DNA from: CAZAFN01 sp964484795
GTDB lineage: Bacteria; Pseudomonadota; Alphaproteobacteria; Methylaequorales; Methylaequoraceae
Length of the DNA stretch: 64,000 nt
Direction of reading: 5' to 3'
Assembly (NCBI GenBank): GCA_964484795.1
Contig: CAZAFN010000006.1
Span: 1-64,000, forward strand
Part shown: positions 33,060 to 42,060 of the stretch, piece by piece
Numbering within the stretch: position 1 is the stretch's first letter
Layout: the number at the start of each line of letters is the position of its first letter
Notes under the pieces: generated by a model
Seen by the model: only the letters and a program-made list of their open reading frames with translations
Told to the model about the DNA's origin: nothing
The model's database searches: none
Made by a program: the position numbers and the translations under genes

Positions 33060-33493
33060 TATTCTATTAATATTAGTGGTTCACCAAATTCAACTGGAGT
33101 TTCATTTTTTATGAAAATCTTTTTTATTATTCCATCTTTATCAGCTTTAATTTCATTCATTGTTTTCATTGCTTCAATGATTAGCAACACTTGACCAATT
33201 TTTACGTTTTGACCAATCTCAATAAATGATTTTGCACCAGGTTCAGGGGATAAATAAGCTGTGCCAACAAGTGGGGATTTCAATGCTTTATCTGTGTTTG
33301 TGTGTTTGTCTTTGTTAGGAGTCTCTTTTATAATTTTCGGAGTATTGGTTGTGCTATTATATTCAGCAAACTGCTTTTTTAATTTAAATGTAAATTTTCC
33401 ATCAGAAATTTCTAATTCTGATAAATTGTTTTTTTCCATAATTTTAGAAAGTTCACTTATTTCGTTTAGTGTTTTGTTGTCAAATTTAGGCAT
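33059..33493 (-). CDS. accB: Biotin carboxyl carrier protein of acetyl-CoA carboxylase
   Basis: A 144-residue carrier protein. The C-terminal biotinyl domain has the lysine motif EAMKTMNEIKAD near 110, with flanking SPLVGTAYLSPEPGAKSFIEIGQNVKIGQ. The N-terminal helix ISELSKIMEKNNLSELEISDGKFTFKL and a Lys/Thr/Pro-rich linker are typical. It precedes accC in the same operon and follows aroQ by 3 bases. Confidence 0.96.
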   Translation of the reverse strand: MPKFDNKTLNEISELSKIMEKNNLSELEISDGKFTFKLKKQFAEYNSTTNTPKIIKETPNKDKHTNTDKALKSPLVGTAYLSPEPGAKSFIEIGQNVKIGQVLLIIEAMKTMNEIKADKDGIIKKIFIKNETPVEFGEPLILIE

Positions 33494-33496
33494 CGA

Positions 33497-33928
33497 TTAT
33501 TTTATTAAAAATTTAAATGAATTTATTGCTATTTGATAAACATCAGTACCAAACCCAGCTATAATACCATTTGCAACGGGACTGATAAATGAATTTTTTC
33601 TAAAATCCTCTCGTTTATAGATGTTTGAAATGTGAACTTCAATAATGGGAATTTTTACAATTTTAAGTGAATCGTGAATTGCGATTGATGTGTGAGTAAA
33701 GGCACCTGCATTAATTATTAAACCATCAAAATTTTTAGAATTTTGTATTTTTTCAATTATTTCACTTTCTGAATTACTCTGAAAAAAAGAAACATTAACA
33801 TTAATTTCTTTTGATAATTTAGTGCATTCGTTCTCAATGTCCTTAATTGTTTTGTTGCCGTAAATTTCCTTTTCTCTGGTACCAAGTAAATTTAGGTTTG
33901 GTCCATTAATAATTAGAATTTTAATCAT
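33497..33928 (-). CDS. aroQ: Type II 3-dehydroquinate dehydratase
   Basis: A 143-residue shikimate-pathway enzyme. The N-terminal motif ILIINGPNLNLLGTREKEIYG contains the catalytic Tyr; NAGAFTHTSIAIHDSL and IIEVHISNIYKREDFRKNSFISP are also diagnostic. I chose the ATG at 33928, because an upstream in-frame start at 33958 adds residues encoded inside the preceding protease gene. Upstream overlap with that gene is 8 bases. Confidence 0.95.
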   Translation of the reverse strand: MIKILIINGPNLNLLGTREKEIYGNKTIKDIENECTKLSKEINVNVSFFQSNSESEIIEKIQNSKNFDGLIINAGAFTHTSIAIHDSLKIVKIPIIEVHISNIYKREDFRKNSFISPVANGIIAGFGTDVYQIAINSFKFLIK

Positions 33929-35246
33929 TTTCTTCTCTTTTATTAATTGTGTATTCAAGGTCAGAAATTTTTTTTAACAATACTGGGTCCTTTGAAATTT
34001 TTTTTACTCTGTCAATGTGGATTCTAGCATTCTTAAATTCATTAACCAGCAAAAATTTTTCAGCTAAAGCATATGATGAGTAGTCAAATTTTTTCATTTT
34101 ACCATAATTTAAACCTAGAAAATGCCAGGCATCAACAGGAAATTCATCATTTTTAATGTATGACCACAACAAATTTATAGATTCATTATGACTTTTTTTG
34201 CTTCCTTCATAATAAAGGGATTTGGCAAGGAATAAGTTAAAGTTTTTTTCTGAAGAATTAATTAAAATTGCATTCCTGAAAGAATTTATTGCGTTGATAA
34301 TATTTCCATTTTCATAATGAATTTGTCCTTTTAATTCATGAAAGTATGGATTTTTAGATTCCTTTTCTATACATAAATCAATTAAATCTAGTGCTTCTTT
34401 GACCTTGCCAATCTTATAATATCTTAATGAATATGCATAAAGACTTTCTATGTCATTAAAATTTGGGTAGAGCAATTTCAGTGTTTTTTCTTCTAAAAAG
34501 AATCCATTTAGTTTAGCTTTGATAAGACTAAACCTTTTGTTTAAATTTTTATATGCCTTTGTTTTATATTTTTTTTTCATATTTAGAAGAATGTTTTTTT
34601 TTCTTTCTGATGACAATGGATGAGATAGGTAATACGGATTAAATTGCTTGAAACTTTCATTTCTTTCAAGTAATTCAAAAAGATCAACCATACCTTGTAA
34701 TGAGAAGCCAGAGTTTTTTAATAATCTAATTGCAGTGTGGTCTGCTACCGATTCTTGTGACCTAGAATATGATAGTAAATTAGCCATACCAATTTGTTTT
34801 CCACCTAATAGTATTGCTGTGCCTGCCTGAGATCCACCACTAGCTCCACTAGCAATTGCACCAACTGCTAGTAATGAAGATAAGATGTTTATCATTGATG
34901 TTTTTTCCTGAGCTTTAATTTTTTGAGTAAAATGTCCTCCAACCACATGACCTATTTCATGAGCTATAACACCTGCCAACTCATCAACGGTTTTGCTGTC
35001 TATTAATAATTTAGTGGTAAAAAAAAAATTTTGACCTGGAGTTACAAAAGCATTTACATAATTTTTATTGTCTAAATAAAAGTTTAATTTTTCACCGTCT
35101 AAATCTAGATTTGCTTTTTTTATTAAAATTTTTGAAATATCACCAAGAAAATTTTCTGTTTCAGCATCTCTTATTATTCTCAAATCTGAAGCTATCAAAT
35201 TCTTGAAAAAAAAAGTAATTATTATAAAAACTGTTAGTAATCTCAT
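33921..35246 (-). CDS. M48-family periplasmic metalloprotease with TPR region (BepA-like)
   Basis: A 441-residue secreted protease. A signal peptide (about 1-19) is followed by the M48 domain, where zinc is held by HEIGH in AGVIAHEIGHVVGGHF near residue 90 and by the Glu in SRSQESVADHTAIRLL near 160. The C-terminal half consists of tetratricopeptide-like helices (for example ALDLIDLCIEKESKNPYFHELKGQIHYENG). Relatives such as BepA/YfgC maintain outer-membrane protein assembly. It is upstream of aroQ-accB-accC-aat on one strand. Confidence 0.9.
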   Translation of the reverse strand: MRLLTVFIIITFFFKNLIASDLRIIRDAETENFLGDISKILIKKANLDLDGEKLNFYLDNKNYVNAFVTPGQNFFFTTKLLIDSKTVDELAGVIAHEIGHVVGGHFTQKIKAQEKTSMINILSSLLAVGAIASGASGGSQAGTAILLGGKQIGMANLLSYSRSQESVADHTAIRLLKNSGFSLQGMVDLFELLERNESFKQFNPYYLSHPLSSERKKNILLNMKKKYKTKAYKNLNKRFSLIKAKLNGFFLEEKTLKLLYPNFNDIESLYAYSLRYYKIGKVKEALDLIDLCIEKESKNPYFHELKGQIHYENGNIINAINSFRNAILINSSEKNFNLFLAKSLYYEGSKKSHNESINLLWSYIKNDEFPVDAWHFLGLNYGKMKKFDYSSYALAEKFLLVNEFKNARIHIDRVKKISKDPVLLKKISDLEYTINKREEND

Positions 35247-35278
35247 ATATATTTAATAATAATTTATACTATTTAATT

Positions 35279-36448
35279 TTGATGCAAAATAATAATACTT
35301 ATTTTCCTGCTAAAAGATCTAATATTGACTCATTCTTTGTTATGAATGTGCTCTCTAAAGCAAATCGTTTAGAATCTGAAGGAAAAGAAATTTTTCATTT
35401 AGAACTTGGTGAACCAGTAGCTAAAACTCCAAATGAAGTAAAAAAAGAGATTAAAAAATTAATAAAGCTAAATTTGCCGGGATATACACCCTCAAATGGA
35501 ATATTGGAATTAAGAAAAAAAATATCAAAATATTATAAAAATAATTACTCAGTAGAAATAGATCATAATCAAATCTTTGTAACAACAGGATCTTCGGGAG
35601 CTTTTCTTCTAACTTTTTTAGCTTGTTTTGATCCTGGAGATAAAGTGGCAATTTTTAGTCCAGTATATCCAGCTTATAGAAATATTCTGAAATCCTTAAA
35701 CATAGAAGTTATTGAAATAGGTACAGATAAAAATAATATTGATTTTATTGATGTAAAAAAAATTACTAAAATTTCTTCTATTAATGGATTGATTATATCA
35801 AACCCTAATAACCCTACGGGTCAGGTTTTAAGCAAAAAAGAATTAAATTATATATATTCATATTGTAAAAAAAATAAAATAATTCTTATTTCTGATGAGA
35901 TTTACCATGGTATTGAATATGAGAAAAAAGCTTGTTCAATGCTAAATTTTGGTAAAAATTCAATTGTCATTAATAGCTTTTCAAAGTTTTTTTGTATGCC
36001 TGGTTGGCGATTAGGATGGTCTATAGTTCCAAAGACTTTAGAAAAAAATTTTCTAAAACTGGCTCAGAATCTTTTTATATCATCCAGTAATATTGCACAA
36101 TTTTCAGCATTAAAATCTTTTGATTCCATAAAAGAATTAAAAATAAATGTAGAAAATTATAAAATTTCACGAGATATAGTAATTAATGAGTTGTCCAAAA
36201 TACCTCAAATCAAGTTTTCTAAGCCATATGGTGGTTTTTATGTATATATAGATATCAGGAAGACAAAACTTGATTCATCTGTCTTGGTTGAAAAGATTCT
36301 TCTCGAAACAGGAGTGGCATTAACTCCTGGTAAAGATTTTGACAAAATTAATGGAAAAAATGCAATTAGACTTTCATTTTCTACAGATAAACAAAAAGTC
36401 TTAAAAGCATTAAAAAAATTGATTAAATGGTTTAAAAGAAATTATTGA
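35279..36448 (+). CDS. Class I/II PLP-dependent aminotransferase
   Basis: A 389-residue fold-type I aminotransferase. The N-terminal ELGEPVAKTPNEV, the GYTPSNGILELRKKI substrate region, ISNPNNPTGQVLSKKEL, SDEIYHGIEY and the PLP lysine in NSFSKFFCMPGWRLGWSIVP (about 235) are all visible. The C-terminal Arg that binds the carboxylate lies in AIRLSFS. It belongs to the aspartate/alanine aminotransferase-like group, but the amino-acid substrate cannot be fixed. It overlaps rne by 7 bases tail to tail. Confidence 0.9.
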   Translation: MMQNNNTYFPAKRSNIDSFFVMNVLSKANRLESEGKEIFHLELGEPVAKTPNEVKKEIKKLIKLNLPGYTPSNGILELRKKISKYYKNNYSVEIDHNQIFVTTGSSGAFLLTFLACFDPGDKVAIFSPVYPAYRNILKSLNIEVIEIGTDKNNIDFIDVKKITKISSINGLIISNPNNPTGQVLSKKELNYIYSYCKKNKIILISDEIYHGIEYEKKACSMLNFGKNSIVINSFSKFFCMPGWRLGWSIVPKTLEKNFLKLAQNLFISSSNIAQFSALKSFDSIKELKINVENYKISRDIVINELSKIPQIKFSKPYGGFYVYIDIRKTKLDSSVLVEKILLETGVALTPGKDFDKINGKNAIRLSFSTDKQKVLKALKKLIKWFKRNY

Positions 36449-38487
36449 CTCCACCAACCCTGTTTTTTTTCACTTTTTTTACTTTTTGCAAAAATTTTCA
36501 TTTGTTCATCCTTAATGTCAATTTTTCTTTTTTTGCTTTTTAAATTTTTTTCTAAATTTTTCCCATAATTGAATTCTTTTGCTTTTGCTCTATAACTTAT
36601 CCTTTTTGGCGAAATATCTGATTTTTTAGAAGAAATGTGATCCTTTACATTTTTTTTTATTGTTTTTTCCTTATTTTCTAATGGTTTTTTTTCAAAAACC
36701 AAAAAATCAGAATAATCATCTGTATCTGTACCAGTATGACAATTTTTCATTAATATTTCGTTTTTGGTACAGACTAAATATTCTAGATCATCTAACTTAG
36801 GGTATCTGGCTAAGTTAATATTTTTAAGTAAGCCAGTATACAATTTTGACTTTTCTCTTGTTTTATCCAAAATTAAACTGTGAAGTTTTTCACTGGTAAG
36901 CACAAAAATATTTTCTTTCGATTTTTCATATTTAAATTCAAGACAGACTCTTATTAACTGATCCAACAGAAAACTTTCTGATAGAATGCTTCCATACCCA
37001 TTACAATGTTTACATTTTACAGCACTTGTTGTATCGGAACTGACCTTTAATCTTTGTCGTGATAGTTCTAGAAGTCCAAAATTACTTATCCTTCCAATTT
37101 GCACTCTAGCTCTGTCATTTTTTGCTAAATCTTTTAAGCGTCTTTCAACCTTAATATTGTGAGGTCGATCAAGCATATCAATGAAATCAATTACAATTAG
37201 ACCAGCAAGATCTCTTATTATTATTTGTCTACTAATTTCTTCTGCAGCTTCAAGATTAGTTTTAAAAGCAGTATCTTCAATATTTCTTTGCTTAGTAAAT
37301 CTTCCAGAATTTATATCTATTGCAACTAAAGCTTCAGTTTGGTTAATGACTAAGTAGCCTCCTGATTTTAAATGAACAATTGGGTTGTAAATATCAATTA
37401 TCTTTTTTTCAATCCCGTAATCCATAAAGAGTGAATTTTTTTCTTTATAATTTTTAAGAAACTTTATTGATTGGGGCATAAATTGTTTAACAATTTCTTT
37501 TGACTTTAAAAATGTTTTTTTGTCATTTATAAGAACTTCATCAAACGAATTGTCAAAATAGTCTCTTAATGATCTTTTAATAATATTATCTTCTTCGTGA
37601 ATCAGACAAGGAGCATTTGATTTTATTGTTTTTGTGGTAATTTCATTCCAAAGCTTAATCAATGAATTATAATCTCTTTTTATTTCTTTGACACCCATAC
37701 TCTCGCCTGCCGTTCTGACTATAACTCCCATACCTTTTTGGATATTTAGTTTACTTACAACTTCTTTTAGTTTTTTCCTCAATTTTAAATCCACAATTTT
37801 TCTAGAAATTCCTCCACCCTTGTTTGTATTTGGCATTAGCACACAGTATTTCCCAGCTAAAGAGAGTCTAGTTGTTACTGCAGCACCTTTATTTCCTCTT
37901 TCTTCTTTAACAACCTGAATTAAAATCACCTGATTGCTTTTGATTACTTCTTGGATGCTATATTTTCTATGGTAGATGATTGATCTATTTTTGTTTGAGT
38001 TTCTAAAATTCTTTTTTCTTCTCACCCTTGGTGTTGAATAATCATCAATAGGCTTGTAGTTGAAAAAATCAAATACTTTTGTTAGAAAACCTTTTTCTAC
38101 AAGTTTAGTGTTTTTCTCATTTTGTTCTTCGTTGTTTTCATCGTTTTCATCTAAAAAATCGTCATCATCGTCATCATTTTCAACAACCATATTTTTGGAA
38201 TCTTCTAACTCTTGAGCTAGTAATTTTTTTTTGTCTGCTGTAGGAATTTTAAAATAATCTGGATGAATCTCGTTGTAAGCTAAAAAGCCATGTTTATTTC
38301 CTCCATAATCAACAAAAGCAGCTTGAAGAGATGGTTCAACTCTAACTATTTTAGCTAAAAAAATATTTCCTTTTATTCTGTCATTTTTTATTTTTTCTGA
38401 TTCATAATCAACAAGATTGTTTCCTTCAGTAATTGCAATTCTAATATCATCTTTTTGACCCGAATCTATAAACATTTTTTTCTTCAT
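36442..38487 (-). CDS. rne: Ribonuclease E/G with acidic S1 insertion and C-terminal GWW motif
   Basis: A 681-residue endoribonuclease for mRNA turnover and rRNA/tRNA processing. The S1 domain starts GNIFLAKIVRVEPSLQAAFVDYGGNKHGFLAYNEI, is interrupted by an acidic insert (about 100-130, rich in Asp/Glu/Asn) and resumes QEVIKSNQVILIQVVKEERGNKGAAVTT. The catalytic region has VIDFIDMLDRPHN, and the zinc link is CKHCNGYG near 495. A short basic tail ends GWWSQ; a Gly-Trp-Trp end binds PNPase in the Caulobacter degradosome. Much shorter than E. coli RNase E, but normal for small alphaproteobacterial genomes. It is divergent from amiC. Confidence 0.92.
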   Translation of the reverse strand: MKKKMFIDSGQKDDIRIAITEGNNLVDYESEKIKNDRIKGNIFLAKIVRVEPSLQAAFVDYGGNKHGFLAYNEIHPDYFKIPTADKKKLLAQELEDSKNMVVENDDDDDDFLDENDENNEEQNEKNTKLVEKGFLTKVFDFFNYKPIDDYSTPRVRRKKNFRNSNKNRSIIYHRKYSIQEVIKSNQVILIQVVKEERGNKGAAVTTRLSLAGKYCVLMPNTNKGGGISRKIVDLKLRKKLKEVVSKLNIQKGMGVIVRTAGESMGVKEIKRDYNSLIKLWNEITTKTIKSNAPCLIHEEDNIIKRSLRDYFDNSFDEVLINDKKTFLKSKEIVKQFMPQSIKFLKNYKEKNSLFMDYGIEKKIIDIYNPIVHLKSGGYLVINQTEALVAIDINSGRFTKQRNIEDTAFKTNLEAAEEISRQIIIRDLAGLIVIDFIDMLDRPHNIKVERRLKDLAKNDRARVQIGRISNFGLLELSRQRLKVSSDTTSAVKCKHCNGYGSILSESFLLDQLIRVCLEFKYEKSKENIFVLTSEKLHSLILDKTREKSKLYTGLLKNINLARYPKLDDLEYLVCTKNEILMKNCHTGTDTDDYSDFLVFEKKPLENKEKTIKKNVKDHISSKKSDISPKRISYRAKAKEFNYGKNLEKNLKSKKRKIDIKDEQMKIFAKSKKSEKKQGWWSQ

Positions 38488-38597
38488 AATTAATCATTTC
38501 CTTAAATCTTTACTAATAATAATTTACAATATACACATAATTTAAAAAAAAAAAATCGTAGATATTGATTTTTTAAAAAAAAAAATACTATATTTAG

Positions 38598-38603
38598 TAT
38601 AAT
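38598..38603 (+). promoter_or_regulatory. Possible -10 element for the amiC-mrcA-prfB operon
   Basis: A perfect TATAAT occurs 16 bases before the TTG start of the amidase gene, inside a small inverted repeat (atacta, tatt, tagtat at 38585-38600). No good -35 lies at 16-18 bp, and in such an AT-rich 130-base spacer the match could be chance. The spacer also has long A runs and must contain the rne promoter on the other strand. Confidence 0.3.
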
Positions 38604-38619
38604 TAAAAAATTTTTTAAA

Positions 38620-39687
38620 TTGAAAATCTTTAATAAATTCATTCTATACCTTTTATTTTTTTTTTACAGCAACGAATTATTTTCGGCTGAAATTATAAAC
38701 TTGAGATTTGGATCTGCTGAAGGAAAAAATAGAGTTGTAATTGATCTGTTGAATGATGTCTCCTTTAGCAATGAAATTTTTGAAAGAAAGGTTGTAATAA
38801 AATTTAGTCAAAAAGTTAAATTTAATTACAAATTTAAAAAAAATGAATTTTTGAGTAAAATTGAATTTAGTGAGAAATTAAACCAAATAACATTTTTTTT
38901 TGAACACAAAATTTTCTCTCCAAACGTTTATTTTTTAAAAAAAAAAAATAATAAGTATTCAAGAATTGTTTTGGACTATCTCATTAGTAATGAAAATAAA
39001 AGAATAATTGTTATTGACCCTGGTCATGGTGGAAAGGATTCTGGTGCTGTTGGGATTACAAAAAAACTTGAAAAAGATATAACCCTTGATGTTGCTTTGT
39101 TATTAAAAAAGAAATTTGAAAAAAATATGAATTACAAGGTTGTTTTAACTAGAGAGACTGACAAATATTTGAAATTAAGAGAAAGAACAAGGATAGCACA
39201 AAAGAGTAATGCAGATATCTTTGTTTCTTTGCATGCGGATTATAATCCTAACAAAAAAACAAGAGGAGTTTCTTTTTATACATTGTCAGAAAAAGCTTCA
39301 GATAAACAAGCAGCTGCTTTGGCTAGAAGAGAAAACAAATCGGATCTTATTGATGGCATTGATTTGTCTGATGAAACTTCAGAAGTTACTGACATACTTA
39401 TAGATTTAACCAAAAGAGAAACATTAAATCAATCAAGCTATCTTGTGAATTTTCTAATTAAAAAATTTAAGAATGATATGAACCTTTTGCAAAGAACGCA
39501 TCGTTTTGCTGGTTTTGCAGTTCTAAAATCACTTGATATTCCATCAGTTTTAATTGAGATGGGGTATCTTTCAAATTTACAGGATTCAAAATTATTAATT
39601 AGCAAAAAATACAAAATAAAACTTACTAATAATATTTTTGATGCAATTCATAATTATTTTTATTGGAAAGATAAAAATAAAGGCTAA
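38620..39687 (+). CDS. amiC: N-acetylmuramoyl-L-alanine amidase (AmiC-type)
   Basis: A 355-residue periplasmic cell-wall amidase that cuts the amide between muramic acid and the stem peptide during cell separation. A signal peptide (about 1-23) is followed by an AMIN-like beta domain (about 24-125) and an Amidase_3 domain: zinc ligands lie in VIDPGHGGKDSGAVG, the Glu in LEKDITLDVALLL, and the His in VSLHADYNP; the catalytic Glu is in VLIEMGYLSN. The start is TTG at 38620. It is followed after 12 bases by the penicillin-binding protein gene, the typical alphaproteobacterial order. Confidence 0.93.
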   Translation: MKIFNKFILYLLFFFYSNELFSAEIINLRFGSAEGKNRVVIDLLNDVSFSNEIFERKVVIKFSQKVKFNYKFKKNEFLSKIEFSEKLNQITFFFEHKIFSPNVYFLKKKNNKYSRIVLDYLISNENKRIIVIDPGHGGKDSGAVGITKKLEKDITLDVALLLKKKFEKNMNYKVVLTRETDKYLKLRERTRIAQKSNADIFVSLHADYNPNKKTRGVSFYTLSEKASDKQAAALARRENKSDLIDGIDLSDETSEVTDILIDLTKRETLNQSSYLVNFLIKKFKNDMNLLQRTHRFAGFAVLKSLDIPSVLIEMGYLSNLQDSKLLISKKYKIKLTNNIFDAIHNYFYWKDKNKG

Positions 39688-39699
39688 TATTCTTATTAA

Positions 39700-42060
39700 A
39701 TGTTGAGATTTTTATCTAACATAATTTATCTATTGTTGATCTCTTTTTTTGTTGTTTTTTTTCTTGTAACAATTGTTTTTTATGTTTACGGAAAGGATCT
39801 ACCAAATTTTGAGAAATTATCTTTTTATCAGCCTAGGCAAGTATCCAAAATTTTTACTGCTAATGGAAATTTTCTAGAAGATTATTCAAATGAAAACAGA
39901 GTGTTTACAAAATATGAAGAAATTCCAAGAAAATTAATTAATTGTTTTTTAGTTTCTGAGGATATAAATTTTTATAATCATATAGGTATAGATTATAGGG
40001 GTATTTTAAGAGCGTTTATTAAAAACATATTAAAAACATTTAGTAATAGAAGATTGGAAGGCGCATCTACAATTACCCAACAAGTTGCGAAAAACTTTCT
40101 TTTGACCAATGAAATTTCCTATACTAGAAAAATTAAAGAAATAATTCTTTCCTTGAGAATGGAGAGGGTTTTAGAAAAAGAACAGATAATGGAACTATAT
40201 CTCAATGAAATTTATTTGGGTAATGGTTCATACGGCATAACCTCAGCATCACTTAATTATTTCAACAAATCTTTATCAGACCTAGAACTTAATGAAATGG
40301 CTATGTTAGCTGCTTTACCAAAGGCTCCTTCGACTTACAACCCCTATAAAAGTCCAATTAAAGCATTAAAAAGACGCAATTGGGTACTTGAAAGATTGCT
40401 TAACGAAAGATTCATTGATGTTGATGAATACTCTTCAATGATCAATAAACCACTAGAACTATCAAAAAATAAGAAAATTTTAAATGATAATGCTTCTTTT
40501 TTCAAAGAAGAGGTAAGAAGAGAAATTATTTCAAAGTTTAATGAAACCAAACTATATGATGGTGGATTGTCAATTATGACTACGTTAGATGAGAATATTC
40601 AGTTATATGCCGAAGAATCTTTCAGAAATGGTTTAAAGGAATTCAATTATAGGAAAGGTTGGAGAGGGCCATTAGAAAATTTAAAAAACTCTGACGATTG
40701 GTCAGTACAAATTAAAAAAATCAAGAAACCTGATGGATTATATAATGACAAGATTGGAATTGTTGTAGGTATAAAAAACAGTTCTTTAGAAATTTTGATG
40801 GATAATGAAGAAAAGACTTATATCGCCAAAGAACAAATGCAGATTATAAGAGAAAAAAGTTATGAATTAGATGAAAAGTTTAAGGTTGGTGATGTAATAA
40901 TTCTTAAATTTAATCAAGGCCAAAATCAATATGAACTTAGTGAAATTCCTGAAGTAAATGGAGGAATGGTTGTTATTGAAAATGATACAGGAAGGGTTTT
41001 GGCAATGATTGGTGGTTATGATTCAAGTTCATCATTTAACCGAGCAACGCAAGCGAAAAGACAACTTGGTTCATCTTTTAAGCCATTTGTCTATATCACA
41101 GCACTTGAGAGTGGATACTCACCTATTAGTAAAGTGTTAGATGCTCCATTTGTAGTTAGTGATTATTCAAAGGATGGTGTTTGGAGGCCAACAAATTATG
41201 GTGACAAATTTTATGGACTCAGTACTCTAAGGTTAGGAATTGAAAAATCAAGAAATTTAATGACGATAAGATTGTCTGATGAATTAGGTTTGGATAAAAT
41301 AGCTAAATTATCTAAAGATCTTGGTATTTATGATAAATTTCCTTTTTTAATTTCTAGCTCTCTTGGCTCATTGGAAAGTTCACTAATAAAAATTACAGCT
41401 GCTTATGCAAGTATTGCCAATGGTGGATATAAGGTTGACCCAGTTTTAGTTGATGCTATTTATGATAATGATGGAAACTTTATGTACAAAAGAGATTTGA
41501 GAAAATGTGTCAAATGTTTGGTGGAAAATATTGATGAAAATAATTCTTACATTCCAGAAAATTTAGATCTTCCAGAAATAGGGAATGATAATAAAAGAAT
41601 TTTTTCTAGAGAATCAGCTTATCAAATGACATCATTTTTGATGGGAGTAATAAAAAGGGGAACGGCAAAAAATATAAATAATTTTGAATTTCAGTTAGCT
41701 GGCAAGACAGGTACAACAAATGACAATCAAGATGCATGGTTTATCGGTTTTAATTCAGAAATAACAGTAGGAGTTTTTGTTGGTTATGATGTTCCCAGGC
41801 CACTTGGAAGATTTGAAACTGGTTCTAAAGTAGCGGCACCAATATTTCAGGATTTTATGCATAAAACTTACTTTGACAGAAAGCCCAACCCTTTTTTAAT
41901 CCCAGAAACCATAAAATTTATAAAGATTGATCTTTTTTCTGGAAAACCAAGTAACAAGAATTACATTACTGAGTCGTTCAAAAATAAATTTAATTTTGAA
42001 AGAAACTTTGACGACCGTAAAATGAATGAAGAAGAATTTGAATTGAAGGGGTTTTACTAG
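39700..42060 (+). CDS. mrcA: Penicillin-binding protein 1A (bifunctional peptidoglycan synthase)
   Basis: A 786-residue class A PBP. A membrane helix (about 8-30) is followed by a GT51 glycosyltransferase domain with EDINFYNHIGIDYRGILRA and GASTITQQVAKN, and a transpeptidase domain with the active-site Ser in LGSSFKPFVY near 458 and the KTGTTNDNQDAWF box near 667. A central OB-like segment (about 320-420) matches the 1A subgroup. A strong aagggg Shine-Dalgarno for prfB lies inside its last codons. Confidence 0.95.
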   Translation: MLRFLSNIIYLLLISFFVVFFLVTIVFYVYGKDLPNFEKLSFYQPRQVSKIFTANGNFLEDYSNENRVFTKYEEIPRKLINCFLVSEDINFYNHIGIDYRGILRAFIKNILKTFSNRRLEGASTITQQVAKNFLLTNEISYTRKIKEIILSLRMERVLEKEQIMELYLNEIYLGNGSYGITSASLNYFNKSLSDLELNEMAMLAALPKAPSTYNPYKSPIKALKRRNWVLERLLNERFIDVDEYSSMINKPLELSKNKKILNDNASFFKEEVRREIISKFNETKLYDGGLSIMTTLDENIQLYAEESFRNGLKEFNYRKGWRGPLENLKNSDDWSVQIKKIKKPDGLYNDKIGIVVGIKNSSLEILMDNEEKTYIAKEQMQIIREKSYELDEKFKVGDVIILKFNQGQNQYELSEIPEVNGGMVVIENDTGRVLAMIGGYDSSSSFNRATQAKRQLGSSFKPFVYITALESGYSPISKVLDAPFVVSDYSKDGVWRPTNYGDKFYGLSTLRLGIEKSRNLMTIRLSDELGLDKIAKLSKDLGIYDKFPFLISSSLGSLESSLIKITAAYASIANGGYKVDPVLVDAIYDNDGNFMYKRDLRKCVKCLVENIDENNSYIPENLDLPEIGNDNKRIFSRESAYQMTSFLMGVIKRGTAKNINNFEFQLAGKTGTTNDNQDAWFIGFNSEITVGVFVGYDVPRPLGRFETGSKVAAPIFQDFMHKTYFDRKPNPFLIPETIKFIKIDLFSGKPSNKNYITESFKNKFNFERNFDDRKMNEEEFELKGFY

